DNA of 64,000 nt from Aequorivita sublithincola DSM 14238 (GCF_000265385.1 NC_018013.1:1887001-1951000), one strand, 5' to 3'. Positions 1 through 7,934 are shown, counted from the stretch's first letter. The notes: a model not told the origin generated them from the letters alone. Translations and numbers: made by a program.

Positions 1-89
1 TAAACACAAAAGCACCCATAGCCGGAGACTTTGATAATTATAAAAAAGCAACATCAAACAAACCGAAACTCATATTGTTCCCAAACTAA
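1..89 (+). CDS. Possible 3' end of an upstream gene (partial)
   Basis: From position 3 a frame stays open for 28 codons and ends with TAA at 87-89. The translated tail ends in LILFPN and shows no recognisable domain. It is truncated by the window edge, so the product cannot be named. Caution: the conserved N-terminus of the following pseudouridine synthase seems to extend back to about position 53 in another frame. Either the two genes overlap slightly or this frame is open by chance. Confidence 0.3.
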   Translation, partial: NTKAPIAGDFDNYKKATSNKPKLILFPN

Positions 90-118
90 CAACTCCTATT
101 CGGCTTCAAGAATATGGA

Positions 119-919
119 GTGGGTATTTTTCAGGCAGCTATAACAAAATCAGCATTAAAGAAGGTTTTAAAGAAACAGTACATTACGGTTAATGGGGTTG
201 TTGCTAGTTCGGCTACTTTTATAAATGGGGGAGAATGTATTAGTTTATCTATTGATGAAGAAGTGAGCCCTAAGAAGAAACTAATCTTTCCACTTAAAGT
301 ATTATTTGAAGACGATTACCTAGCGGTAATTCATAAACCTGCTGGTATTTTGGTTAGCGGCAATAGATTTAAAACCATTGCCAATGCTTTAGCTCAAAAC
401 CTAAAAAGAAGCAAGCTCCCTGATGCCGCAATCCCAAAACCTGTTCACCGATTAGATTTTGCCACCACGGGTATTTTATTGGTTGGAAAAACGAGCGGTA
501 GCATTCGTGCGTTAAATAAATTATTTGAAAATAGGGCCGTTAAAAAAACCTATTGTGCGGTTACTATTGGTGAAACGAAGGAGCAGGGAGAAATCAATTC
601 AGAAATTGATGGCAAGCAATCACAATCTAAGTATACGCTTTGCGAATCTGTGCTTTCAGAAAGATTCGGGAAACTTAACTTGGTAAAATTGGAACCCCAA
701 ACAGGAAGAAGACATCAATTGCGCAAACATCTCGCTGCTATTGGAAACCCCATATTAGGAGATAAAGACTACGGAATTGAAAACCTAATTTTAAACGGTA
801 AAGGCTTGTATTTGCACGCCTATTCTTTAAAATTTATACATCCTTTTACGGATGAAGAAATCTGTTTAAAAGATGAATTACCGCAAAGGTTTAGGAAGCT
901 GTTTCATTACAGAGACTAA
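119..919 (+). CDS. RluA-family pseudouridine synthase
   Basis: Converts a uridine in rRNA or tRNA to pseudouridine; the target base cannot be told from sequence. Residues 1-45 look like an S4-type RNA-binding segment (KKQYITVNG). The catalytic domain follows, with the RluA signature HRLD at residues 110-113, where Asp113 is the expected nucleophile, and the GRRHQLR motif further on. The only standard start is GTG at 119. However, the same frame is open upstream and codes for RLQEY just before it, which looks like part of the S4 domain. The true start may therefore lie near 53-74 on a non-standard codon (ATC/ATT). No ATG occurs in this frame upstream. About 266 residues as annotated, within the family range. 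Confidence 0.85.
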   Translation: MGIFQAAITKSALKKVLKKQYITVNGVVASSATFINGGECISLSIDEEVSPKKKLIFPLKVLFEDDYLAVIHKPAGILVSGNRFKTIANALAQNLKRSKLPDAAIPKPVHRLDFATTGILLVGKTSGSIRALNKLFENRAVKKTYCAVTIGETKEQGEINSEIDGKQSQSKYTLCESVLSERFGKLNLVKLEPQTGRRHQLRKHLAAIGNPILGDKDYGIENLILNGKGLYLHAYSLKFIHPFTDEEICLKDELPQRFRKLFHYRD

Positions 920-1005
920 AACATTATTCTGCAGCAATTAAGAACATATTTACAAGGGAAACATAACAGTATAACTAAAAAATTAGTTTAAACTAATATT
1001 TTAGT

Positions 1006-1013
1006 TATATTTG
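1006..1013 (+). promoter_or_regulatory. Bacteroidetes-type -7 element upstream of DUF6624 gene
   Basis: TATATTTG matches the TAnnTTTG -7 consensus and lies 21 bp before the ATG at 1035. The -33 region has only TTAG, within the inverted repeat TTAGTTTAAACTAA (983-996), so the match is partial. Confidence 0.45.
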
Positions 1014-1034
1014 AATTCACTTAATTTATCTGCT

Positions 1035-1664
1035 ATGAAATATATAAGCCTGCTGTTGTGTTTTTTTATAACAACTTCTTTGTTTTCGCAAACAAGTTCA
1101 CAATATGAAACACCCACCAAACAACAATTAGATTCCTTAACAACTAAATTAGAAACGCTGTTTATGAAAGACCAAACTTTTAGACGCATCTATATTGAGG
1201 CAGAAAATAAGCTAGGAGCAGATTCAGATGCTTATGAATATTTTTGGGAAGTAGTGGAGGCTCAAGACAAGGTTCTTGAAAAGGAACTCATTGACATTTT
1301 AGATAAATATGGCTGGTTGGGAATCTCACAAGTTGGCAGATTAGCAAACGGAACTCAATGGAGTGTGCTACAACACGGTACTGTTGCATCTAAAGAAAAA
1401 TATGCACCATTATTAAAAGCATCTGTATTAAATAATGAATCTCAAGCAATCCATTATGCTAGGCTTATAGATAGAATGCTTTTAAACTCTGACAGGCTTC
1501 AATTGTACGGCACTCAAATTAATTATGCTACTCATACACCTACTTTTTACGAGCTGAAAGATCCTGAGTTTGTCGATAAAAGAAGAAATGAACTTGGACT
1601 TGATTCGATAGAAGAATTTGCGAGATCGAACAAAATTGAATGGAGTATAAAACAAAAGCAATGA
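1035..1664 (+). CDS. DUF6624 family exported protein
   Basis: An N-terminal signal peptide (MKYISLLLCFFITTSLFSQ, residues 1-19) directs export. The rest resembles the DUF6624 family: a charged helical region, then a stretch containing GWLGISQVG, a W-V-L-Q-H segment, a DR motif and a terminal YGTQ. The function of the family is not known. The ORF could begin at TTG 1011, but ATG 1035 places the signal peptide exactly at the N-terminus and lies 21 bp from a -7 promoter element. Its stop codon overlaps the start of the next gene (ATGA at 1661-1664), so the two are probably translationally coupled and act in the same compartment. Confidence 0.7.
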   Translation: MKYISLLLCFFITTSLFSQTSSQYETPTKQQLDSLTTKLETLFMKDQTFRRIYIEAENKLGADSDAYEYFWEVVEAQDKVLEKELIDILDKYGWLGISQVGRLANGTQWSVLQHGTVASKEKYAPLLKASVLNNESQAIHYARLIDRMLLNSDRLQLYGTQINYATHTPTFYELKDPEFVDKRRNELGLDSIEEFARSNKIEWSIKQKQ

Positions 1665-2914
1665 AAGTTTTATATCTTTTACTATTCATAAAAATCAGTA
1701 GTTTCTCTTTTGCCCAAAACAATAAATATTTTAGGCAATTAAGATATAACCACGTTTCTCCCTACGTTCACATTGTAGGTACTCTTCCTATAGATAGCAA
1801 TATTGCCAGTGAAACGTCTCATTATTTTTTCAAATATGATAAATCTAATAGGTTAACAGAAATTATCAATCACCATTATCATACTGAAAAAGTGCATCCA
1901 TTAGCTTCTTTGGGAGTTTATAAAGTTGTGTTCAACTATGAAGATGGAAAAGAAACAAGCACTTTTTATGACCCAAATAATAATAGGGTAACTAATGACA
2001 GAGGCGTTTATAAAGAAGTTTACTTAGTAGCTGAAAATGGGTTAAGAAAGCAATTAAATTTTTACGATTTAGACAATAAACCAATGGAATCTAATTGGGA
2101 AATTACAGAATATCAATGGCAGCAATCAAGGAAATATATTATTGAGAGAAGGTATAATTTAAAAGGAAACCCAGTAACCGTATCGCCTTATTTCAAATTT
2201 GGTAATACTGGAATTCTATTAGATCAAAATGGAGCACCTAGAGGACATTATAATTTAGATGCAACACTAGAAGTAACAGAAAATGAAGATGGATTGGCAT
2301 CCTATCAAGATACCTATGACGAAATAGGAAATCATATAAAATATAGCTATCACAATAAAATGGATGCATTAACTATGAATCAATGGAACTTTGCTGTTGG
2401 TGAAAAGAAATATGATACGCTTGGAAATTTTATAGCACTTACATTATTGGACGATATGGAAAACTTGATAATTACTCGTGAAATAAATTCTAATGTTTCA
2501 ATAAAAACAAGTGCAATAGCTTCCAGAGAGGATTCGTTAGAAATAAAAAAACAATCATTAGGTTATTTATTGGCGCTTCAACAGTTAAAGCCAGAACTTA
2601 TGGATGCTGTTTTAAACGACAGGTTAAACAAAATAACCATAGACTACGACAGAAAAGAAAAGAAACAATATGGAATAGCCACGAGCAAAAAGCAAATGAT
2701 TAAATATGCTCAAAGCTGGAATAAATCGGGCACTAAATTTCCATTAAATCCAAAGAATGAACTTGAAATACTAGACATTTACAATCGTATTGCAACCGTA
2801 AAATTAGTTTCCGATAATTGGGTGGAATATTTACAGCTAATCAAATTAGACAGTAAGTGGGAAATAATGAATATAATTTGGCAGTACAGAGATATAGGAA
2901 TGTATAGGGAATAA
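1661..2914 (+). CDS. Exported protein of unknown function with NTF2/lumazine-binding-like C-terminus
   Basis: A signal peptide (residues 1-19, ending FSFAQ) is followed by about 270 residues of short YD-like segments such as FKYDKSNRLTEI and YDEIGNHIKYSY. These resemble the beta-rich repeats of RHS/YD or toxin-antitoxin immunity-type exported proteins. From about residue 290 a compact alpha+beta region resembles the NTF2-like lumazine-binding superfamily: a helical segment, IDYDRKEKKQYGI, and a final LIKLDSKWEIMNIIW strand pair. ATG 1661 is preferred to TTG 1640 because it begins the signal peptide and overlaps the preceding stop (ATGA). The role is unknown. The coupling suggests a functional pair with the DUF6624 protein. 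Confidence 0.6.
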   Translation: MKVLYLLLFIKISSFSFAQNNKYFRQLRYNHVSPYVHIVGTLPIDSNIASETSHYFFKYDKSNRLTEIINHHYHTEKVHPLASLGVYKVVFNYEDGKETSTFYDPNNNRVTNDRGVYKEVYLVAENGLRKQLNFYDLDNKPMESNWEITEYQWQQSRKYIIERRYNLKGNPVTVSPYFKFGNTGILLDQNGAPRGHYNLDATLEVTENEDGLASYQDTYDEIGNHIKYSYHNKMDALTMNQWNFAVGEKKYDTLGNFIALTLLDDMENLIITREINSNVSIKTSAIASREDSLEIKKQSLGYLLALQQLKPELMDAVLNDRLNKITIDYDRKEKKQYGIATSKKQMIKYAQSWNKSGTKFPLNPKNELEILDIYNRIATVKLVSDNWVEYLQLIKLDSKWEIMNIIWQYRDIGMYRE

Positions 2915-2935
2915 AAAGTAGCATAAGCGAGAAGC

Positions 2936-3595
2936 TTAAAATATTTTATAAAGCGTAGTTACAATAACCCCTTTCCCATCATCCAAAACAACAGCCGATA
3001 ATTGTGTTTCTTCTTTAACCTTAAATTTAAATGGCGAAGCCAAAATGTTTACGCCACTTTGCACTTTTAGTCTATTTCCCTGCCCAGAAATAATATCTTT
3101 ATTAGGAATAAAATTGTCTTGGGGTGTATGTTCTGTTAGAATAACATATTTATAAGCAGCTAACTTGTTTACAATGCTTTGTATTTCTGTATTTGATAGA
3201 TGTTGAAGTACCTGTCTGAGTATCGCACAATCTCCAGTAGGCAAATTAGCTACTGCGATGTCCAAACACTGGAATTCTAAATTTTCAGCTTTAAATGTTT
3301 CGTTATTGCGGGCTATTAGGCTTGGCACTATATCTACTGCAACATATTTCTTAGTATGGGTTACCAATTGATTGCCTACATTAAAATCGCCGCAGCCTAG
3401 ATCGCATACCGTTAGCTTATTTTTAAACGAGGTTAAAAATGCTGTTACCGCATCTATATATGGATTTACTATTTCTGGATGGTGCGATCCCTCTCCTGAA
3501 TAGAAATCAGTTTGGTTGCCGCCCCAAAGTTTCTTTTCATAAACCTGCTCCATAGCGAGTTTTGTGGGCCAGGGGGTTTTTGGTTTTTTCGCCAT
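2936..3595 (-). CDS. Class I SAM-dependent methyltransferase
   Basis: A cytoplasmic protein of 219 residues. Motif I of the Rossmann-like methyltransferase fold is clear (VCDLGCGDFNVG), followed by an acidic end of strand 2 (VAVDIV), a motif with a D (FQCLDIA) and a post-motif segment (AILRQVLQHLS). This pattern supports S-adenosylmethionine binding. The substrate cannot be inferred. The open frame extends to TTG at 3616, but ATG at 3595 gives the likely N-terminus MAKKPKTPWP. It stands alone, convergent with the preceding gene and separated from it by about 20 bp. Confidence 0.75.
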   Translation of the reverse strand: MAKKPKTPWPTKLAMEQVYEKKLWGGNQTDFYSGEGSHHPEIVNPYIDAVTAFLTSFKNKLTVCDLGCGDFNVGNQLVTHTKKYVAVDIVPSLIARNNETFKAENLEFQCLDIAVANLPTGDCAILRQVLQHLSNTEIQSIVNKLAAYKYVILTEHTPQDNFIPNKDIISGQGNRLKVQSGVNILASPFKFKVKEETQLSAVVLDDGKGVIVTTLYKIF

Positions 3596-3633
3596 TAATA
3601 AATTATTGATGGTCAAAGGTATTATTAAAATTT

Positions 3634-3675
3634 ATTAGCTATTAGCTATTAGCTATTAGCCATTAGCCAATAGCC
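3634..3675. repeat. 7-bp tandem repeat, six units
   Basis: Units are ATTAGCT x3, ATTAGCC x2, then AATAGCC, head to tail without gaps. It lies just upstream of the methyltransferase start and of the promoter at 3685. It could vary in copy number by slippage. Confidence 0.9.
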
Positions 3676-3684
3676 TTTGACCTA

Positions 3685-3714
3685 TTGCCCATTAAAAATT
3701 AAAACTTATATTTG
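3685..3714 (+). promoter_or_regulatory. Promoter reading into the accessory gene array
   Basis: TTG (3685-3687), 19 bp spacer, TATATTTG (3707-3714): a full match to the Bacteroidetes -33/-7 pattern. The next gene starts 188 bp downstream with a palindrome in between. The sequence from -33 to about 15 bp past the -7 closely resembles the promoter at 8671-8700. Confidence 0.65.
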
Positions 3715-3802
3715 GTATTCTCCACAATTAAATATGAGTCCTTTACGGTTTTCCGTAAGTGGGTTGTTTTACTTTCATTTATATTTGAAATTATAATTAC
3801 TT

Positions 3803-3860
3803 GCGCACATGTGCGGGATAAACACAATAGGACATGTTGTTTATACACATGTTGTGTGCA
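3803..3860. repeat. Cassette-boundary-like imperfect palindrome A
   Basis: The left arm begins GCGCACATGTGC and runs to ATAAACA at 3824. The right arm (about 3836-3860) reads TGTTTATACACATGTTGTG then TGC, and its reverse complement matches the left arm with few gaps. The left arm itself contains the perfect 12-bp palindrome CGCACATGTGCG (3804-3815). The right end (TTATACACATGTTGTGTGC) resembles the right ends of elements B and C downstream. It ends about 40 bp before the hydrolase ATG. Confidence 0.55.
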
Positions 3861-3901
3861 ATCAAAGAAATGACAAACGAACAACTTTAAAATAAACAAC
3901 C

Positions 3902-4852
3902 ATGAAAATAGTAATTACACTACTGTGTATTTTTTCTCTTTTGATAAATTCATCTTGTAATAAAGTCATTGAAAAGGAAGGTTACGTAAATGTTGAAGGT
4001 GGTAAAATATGGTACAAAATTGTGGGGGAAGGTGATGGAATTCCTCTATTAATTCTTCATGGTGGGCCAGGTTCGAGGAGTTGTGATATGATCCCTGGAT
4101 TCTCTCTATTGGCTAAAGACCGTCCGGTAATATTCTATGACCAACTAGGTTCAGGAAATTCGGATAGACCTACTGATACAACACTTTGGAAAACGGAAAG
4201 ATTTGTAAATGAAATAGACTTGTTAAGAAGTGCATTGGAATTAGATGAACTACACATATTGGGACATTCTTGTGGGAGCACATTTTTAATAGAATACATG
4301 CTTACGAAGCAACCGAAAGGGGTGAAATCTGTAATTTTCTCTAGTCCACATATAAGTAGTCCTGATTGGATGGCAGATGCCAAAATTTTACTTTCTCAAC
4401 TGCCCATTAGTGTTCAAGACACGATTTCTAAATACGAAGCATTAAAAAATTACAACGCACCTGAGTACCTATCTGCTACTGATTCATTTTATGCTAGACA
4501 CCTGTCAAGAAAGAGTTGGCATATAATTCCTAATGTAGAATGTGAAAATGTACCCGGTTTTAACGATCAAATCTATGAATATATGTGGGGCCCAACTGAG
4601 TTTAATATTACTGGCACCCTTAAGGATTTTGATAGGACAGCTGATTTAGATAAAATCATCGAACCAATACTTTTTATGACGGGTGAATATGATGAAGCAA
4701 GACCAGAAACCATGTACAAATATCAAAAATTATCTAGGAATGCAAGTGTTGAAATTATTGACGATGCCGCTCATAAGACAATGATAGACCAACCAGAGAA
4801 AGTTTATGAAGTTATAAGTAGGTTTCTTAAGAAGGTTGAAAATAATAAATAA
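3902..4852 (+). CDS. Exported alpha/beta hydrolase, proline iminopeptidase-like
   Basis: Residues 1-19 form a signal peptide ending at Cys19 (INSSC), consistent with a lipoprotein though the lipobox is imperfect. The fold is that of the S33/prolyl aminopeptidase group: oxyanion motif HGGPG at 53-57, nucleophile motif GHSCG with Ser123, Asp264 in the GEYDEARPE segment and His291 in DAAHKTM, which complete the catalytic triad. It would hydrolyse an N-terminal proline peptide or another small substrate outside the inner membrane; the substrate is not certain. It sits between palindromes A and B on the plus strand, like a one-gene cassette, and its stop is only 5 bp before element B. Confidence 0.8.
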   Translation: MKIVITLLCIFSLLINSSCNKVIEKEGYVNVEGGKIWYKIVGEGDGIPLLILHGGPGSRSCDMIPGFSLLAKDRPVIFYDQLGSGNSDRPTDTTLWKTERFVNEIDLLRSALELDELHILGHSCGSTFLIEYMLTKQPKGVKSVIFSSPHISSPDWMADAKILLSQLPISVQDTISKYEALKNYNAPEYLSATDSFYARHLSRKSWHIIPNVECENVPGFNDQIYEYMWGPTEFNITGTLKDFDRTADLDKIIEPILFMTGEYDEARPETMYKYQKLSRNASVEIIDDAAHKTMIDQPEKVYEVISRFLKKVENNK

Positions 4853-4857
4853 AGACT

Positions 4858-4988
4858 GCCTACAAGAATGTATAAACGCAATAACGGAGTAAGTGCATGC
4901 TAAAAAGTAATTATAAATTTAAGGTCAGTTATTAACCGAAAGGTTCGTGAGTAAATCCCGCTACTGCGCTTATACCAAACGGTAGTGC
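4858..4988. repeat. Cassette-boundary-like imperfect palindrome B
   Basis: A 131-bp element begins GCCTACAAGAATGTATAAACG and ends TGCGCTTATACC...GGTAGTGC. The left arm GTATAAaCGCA (4870 region) pairs with TGCGcTTATAC (4964-4974), and the outer ends CCTAC and GGTAGTG also pair. Central bases are not conserved between copies. It starts 5 bp after the hydrolase stop codon. Confidence 0.6.
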
Positions 4989-5003
4989 ATTTGAAAAAAC
5001 AAT

Positions 5004-5126
5004 ATGAGATTAGGAAATAACTATTTTGAAGAACCAAATATTTGTCGTCATTGTCACGTCGTAAACGAACCCGAACTAAAACATTTCGTATGGACGACTA
5101 GTATGGAAAATGTTTTTAATATTTGA
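5004..5126 (+). CDS. Small ORF of 40 codons with a CRHCH motif
   Basis: ATG 5004 to TGA 5124-5126 encodes 40 residues beginning MRLGNNYFEEPNICRHCH and ending MENVFNI. The CxxCH motif could bind zinc or heme, but there is no signal peptide and the peptide is very short. It starts 16 bp after palindrome B, where other genes of the array start 25-40 bp after theirs. It may be a small real gene or the stub of a decayed one. Low confidence. Confidence 0.3.
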   Translation: MRLGNNYFEEPNICRHCHVVNEPELKHFVWTTSMENVFNI

Positions 5127-5191
5127 GAATTACTACAAATGCACATTGCAGAAGAAATATTAATAACTGACATTTAGTTAAAAGAAATCAA

Positions 5192-5542
5192 ATGATAAAT
5201 TATAAAATATTTAAGCTAGTTTCATTTCTTTATGTATCAATTTTACTTACAAGTTGTAGTGATGGTAAATTAATTGAAAATCAAGGTAGATGTCATTCTT
5301 TATTAAATAAATCTAATGAAATAAGGTCATTCACCATATTAAATGAATATAAAAATGATATTTCTAAGACACAAATAATCACATTAAAACCAGGAGAACA
5401 AGTATTATTAGTATGTACTGGTAGTACTAGCTCTACTATTACAGGTAGCATAAAAATAGACCCTAGTAATTACGAGCAACATAAATCTATGGATAGCTGG
5501 CCTTATGGAAATTCAAGATTAAAAAGAGTTCATACAAATTAA
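5192..5542 (+). CDS. Small lipoprotein of unknown function
   Basis: 116 residues. A signal peptide of about 20 residues ends in the lipobox LLTSC (Cys22), followed by SDGKLIENQ. The mature part is short, beta-rich and polar, with two further cysteines (GRCHS and LVCTG). No known domain is recognised. It is the second gene of the accessory block and lies between palindromes B and C, all in the same orientation. The coding sequence is strongly AT-rich like the neighbouring array genes. Confidence 0.6.
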   Translation: MINYKIFKLVSFLYVSILLTSCSDGKLIENQGRCHSLLNKSNEIRSFTILNEYKNDISKTQIITLKPGEQVLLVCTGSTSSTITGSIKIDPSNYEQHKSMDSWPYGNSRLKRVHTN

Positions 5543-5616
5543 TTAATAATTTTATAAGAACAAAAAGTTAAGTCGATAATAATCTGTAATGACTGAAAGA
5601 GGAATCACAGAATAAA

Positions 5617-5758
5617 ACTACGTAGAATAAATTATAAACGCTTTACGGCGGATTCGACTGCGTCTGAATCTAAGCGTCATTGTTAACGTCCGTGCTAAAC
5701 CTAAAAACCTTGTATATTTATCCCTAACTGCGATTACACTAAACGTTGCCAGTAACAT
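5617..5758. repeat. Cassette-boundary-like imperfect palindrome C
   Basis: The left arm (CTACGTAGAATAAATTATAA, then ACGCTTTA) resembles the left end of element B. The right arm (CTGCGATTACACTAAACGTT, then GCCAGTAACAT) resembles its right end. TATAAaCGC near 5633-5640 pairs imperfectly with GCGatTACAC near 5729-5738. It lies immediately upstream of the IS481-type element. Confidence 0.5.
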
Positions 5759-5847
5759 GGGTACGGTAAAGGGACATCTTTTACAAAGTTAAAGGGACAT
5801 AGTTTACACTTTTAAGATTCATAAATTGCTTGAAAAAGCGATTTATC

Positions 5848-6795
5848 ATGGTCTGGAAAGCAAAAACTAAAATGGAACAAAAAGTAGAATTTATTCACGA
5901 ATGGTTAACTCAAAATTACACCATCACAGAACTTTGTAGGTCATTTAATATATCGCGACCTACCGCTTACAAATTGATTTCTCGGTATGAAAAAATGGGT
6001 TTATCTGGCTTAATTGAGCTAGAAAGAGCTCCGATTAACCACCCTAATAGAACCGATCAAGAAGTAGCGGATTCAATTCTAAAATTAAAGAACAAACACA
6101 TGCTCTGGGGTGCCAAGAAAATCCGCATATTGTTGTTTAAACAGTATCCAGAGGAACTTATCCCAAGTGTGGTCACGGTTCACAACATCCTTTCTAAAAA
6201 TGGTCTAGTTAAACCTCAAAAACGAAGCAGAAGAGTCAAGCCTGTGTATCCAATTTTCGATCCTAAGAAGTGCAATGAAGTTTGGAGCGCAGACTATAAG
6301 GGGAAGTTTTTAATGGGTAATAAAATATACTGTCATCCGCTTACTATTGCCGATTCCAAAAGCAGGTTTTTGTTTACTGCAAAAGGACATTACAAGGAAA
6401 ATTTTATCTCTGTTAAGCAAGAGTTTACAAAGGTTTTCAGAAAATATGGCATCCCAAAACAGATACATACCGACAACGGAAGTCCCTTTGGATCTGTAGC
6501 TGCCATTCAAAGATATACCAGGCTATCTTATTGGTTTATTGAACTGGGAATAGATCCTGTCTATTCCGATCCCGCAAGACCAGATCAGAATGGACAACAC
6601 GAGCGTATGCACCGTGATTTAAAGGCAGCTTGCGCCAAACCCTCATCATTCGATTTAAAGGCCCAACAACGTAGTTTAAATCGGTTTGTAAAAGAATATA
6701 ACCACATTAGACCCCACGAAGCTTTAGGAATGAAAACTCCTGCAGATTGCCATGATTTTTCCAACAGGCCATACCCTGAAAAGATCCCAAAATAA
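5848..6795 (+). CDS. IS481-family transposase, main part
   Basis: 315 residues from ATG 5848 (a TTG start at 5830 is possible). An N-terminal helix-turn-helix (residues 10-60, containing CRSFNISRPTAYKLISRY) binds the element ends. The rve/DDE integrase core follows, with D149 in WSADYKG, D209 in HTDNG and E252 in GQHERMHRDLK. The final segment (PHEALGMKTPADC) is typical of the family. Translation stops at TAA 6793-6795, but the frame continues without a shift into a further 77 codons that match the usual C-terminal domain of this family. The protein therefore looks truncated, and whether the element is still active is uncertain. Confidence 0.9.
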   Translation: MVWKAKTKMEQKVEFIHEWLTQNYTITELCRSFNISRPTAYKLISRYEKMGLSGLIELERAPINHPNRTDQEVADSILKLKNKHMLWGAKKIRILLFKQYPEELIPSVVTVHNILSKNGLVKPQKRSRRVKPVYPIFDPKKCNEVWSADYKGKFLMGNKIYCHPLTIADSKSRFLFTAKGHYKENFISVKQEFTKVFRKYGIPKQIHTDNGSPFGSVAAIQRYTRLSYWFIELGIDPVYSDPARPDQNGQHERMHRDLKAACAKPSSFDLKAQQRSLNRFVKEYNHIRPHEALGMKTPADCHDFSNRPYPEKIPK

Positions 6796-6810
6796 GATTA
6801 TCCAGCAACA

Positions 6811-7029
6811 ATGAAAGTGATGAAAGTATGTCAAAATGCATCCCTGCGGTGGAAGTCATATTATTGGGTATATTTAACTGCTGGACTTAAGGGGAAATAC
6901 GTCGGTGTTGAAGATCAGGGAAATGGAATTTGGAGGGTATTTTATAGAGACGTATTTTTAGGTTACTTTAATGAAAATAAAATCAGAGATAAACAAGTAT
7001 CAATTAGACTAAGTCAGAATCTAGTGTAA
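6811..7029 (+). pseudogene. Detached C-terminal domain of the IS481-family transposase
   Basis: 72 residues in the same frame as the transposase, starting 15 nt after its TAA. The segment LRWKSYYWVYLTAGLKGKY and the later GNGIWRVFYRDVFLGYF form the small beta-rich C-terminal domain that normally ends IS481-like transposases of this type. The simplest reading is that one nonsense mutation (a TAA where a sense codon stood) split one gene. Re-initiation at ATG 6811 or stop-codon readthrough could still produce both parts. Confidence 0.7.
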
Positions 7030-7073
7030 AGCATGTGGCTTTAACTTTGTAAACTATGTGCCTTAACGAACAC

Positions 7074-7934
7074 ATGAAAAAAGAACCCGAATTTCAAGGA
7101 CAGCATAAAATTCCACAAGTCTATTTGAAAGAATTTGGATATTCGATAGATAATGAATGCTGGCTATCTATTTTAAAATATGGAAGTAAAAATACTGAAG
7201 AGGTTAAGATTATAGATTTCACCAAAGAGATAAATATTTTTGACTTACCATTCAAGGATATGGAGGCAAGACGGCATTATGAAAACTTATTTAATACAGT
7301 TGAAAATCGCTATAAAACAATCATTAATAATATTCGGAATCAGAAGCAACTTATTGAATTAGATAGCGATTTCTTAAATCATTTCGTAGCAAATATCCTA
7401 TGTAGAACAAATCCAACAAGATTTTTTATTTTCGAGTCTTTAAAAGACGAAACAATAAGAAAAAAGTTCATTAATGAAATAACGTTGTTCTCAGATGACA
7501 CAGAACACACAGAAAAAATCTTAAAAATATTCAAAGTTGACTACCAACTTAATGTTGCTTTAGGAACTGTAATGAATCATTTTGTACACGTATTAAGAAA
7601 TTTCAACAAGATAATTATAACCGAAAATAACGGAAATGAATGGCTGACTACTGATAGTCCAGTTCATATTGACAAACAAGGTCGTAATGAATGGCTAATA
7701 CCTGTAGAAGCGGAAATTTATCTTCCTCTTTCAAAAGATTTTTGCCTTTTTTTGTATCATCCGAAATCAGAAATTTCAACCAATCCTCTTAGAAAATTAA
7801 AGGAAAATAAAGTAAACAAAGTGGATTTTAAAACTTACGAAAAAATATCTAATAAAATTATTTTTGATATTGATGAATACTTAATACTGAGCGAAAAACT
7901 AAGCAATGAATATAATATGATAAAAAAAGCCTAA
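7074..7934 (+). CDS. DUF4238 family protein
   Basis: 286 residues from ATG 7074. The N-terminal segment QHKIPQVYLKEFG matches the H-x-P-x-x-YLK-x-F signature of DUF4238, and further conserved-looking parts are FVANILCRTNPTRFF and WLTTDSPV. The family's function is not established; its members occur often in accessory regions. No signal peptide is seen, so it is probably cytoplasmic. An upstream in-frame ATG at 7056 lies inside the right end of the IS, so 7074 is the natural start. The IS insertion 6 bp upstream must have replaced the original leader and ribosome binding site. Confidence 0.7.
   Translation: MKKEPEFQGQHKIPQVYLKEFGYSIDNECWLSILKYGSKNTEEVKIIDFTKEINIFDLPFKDMEARRHYENLFNTVENRYKTIINNIRNQKQLIELDSDFLNHFVANILCRTNPTRFFIFESLKDETIRKKFINEITLFSDDTEHTEKILKIFKVDYQLNVALGTVMNHFVHVLRNFNKIIITENNGNEWLTTDSPVHIDKQGRNEWLIPVEAEIYLPLSKDFCLFLYHPKSEISTNPLRKLKENKVNKVDFKTYEKISNKIIFDIDEYLILSEKLSNEYNMIKKA

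Larger units (their letters stand above)
5766..7067 (+). mobile_element. IS481-family insertion sequence
   Basis: The ends are imperfect terminal inverted repeats of about 45 bp. The left is 5766-5811; the right, read in reverse complement from 7067, begins GTTAAGGCACATAGTTTACA. Each end holds two tandem copies of a 23-bp unit (left: 5767-5789 and 5790-5812, each starting TAAAGGGACAT), which are probably transposase binding sites. The element carries one transposase gene on the plus strand, interrupted by a stop codon. No clear target-site duplication is seen. Element boundaries are estimated from the alignment of the ends. It ends 6 bp before the ATG of the DUF4238 gene. Confidence 0.85.

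Noticed and set aside
3634..3675. CRISPR array
   Set aside because: The units are 7 bp without spacers; it is a simple tandem repeat. No cas genes are present.
3699..3899. Minus-strand ORF of 66 codons
   Set aside because: It covers a promoter and palindrome A on the opposite strand; composition looks random.
5754..7080. Target-site duplication of the IS481 element
   Set aside because: The bases next to the two estimated ends (…GTACG and GAACAC…) are not identical, so no duplication can be claimed.
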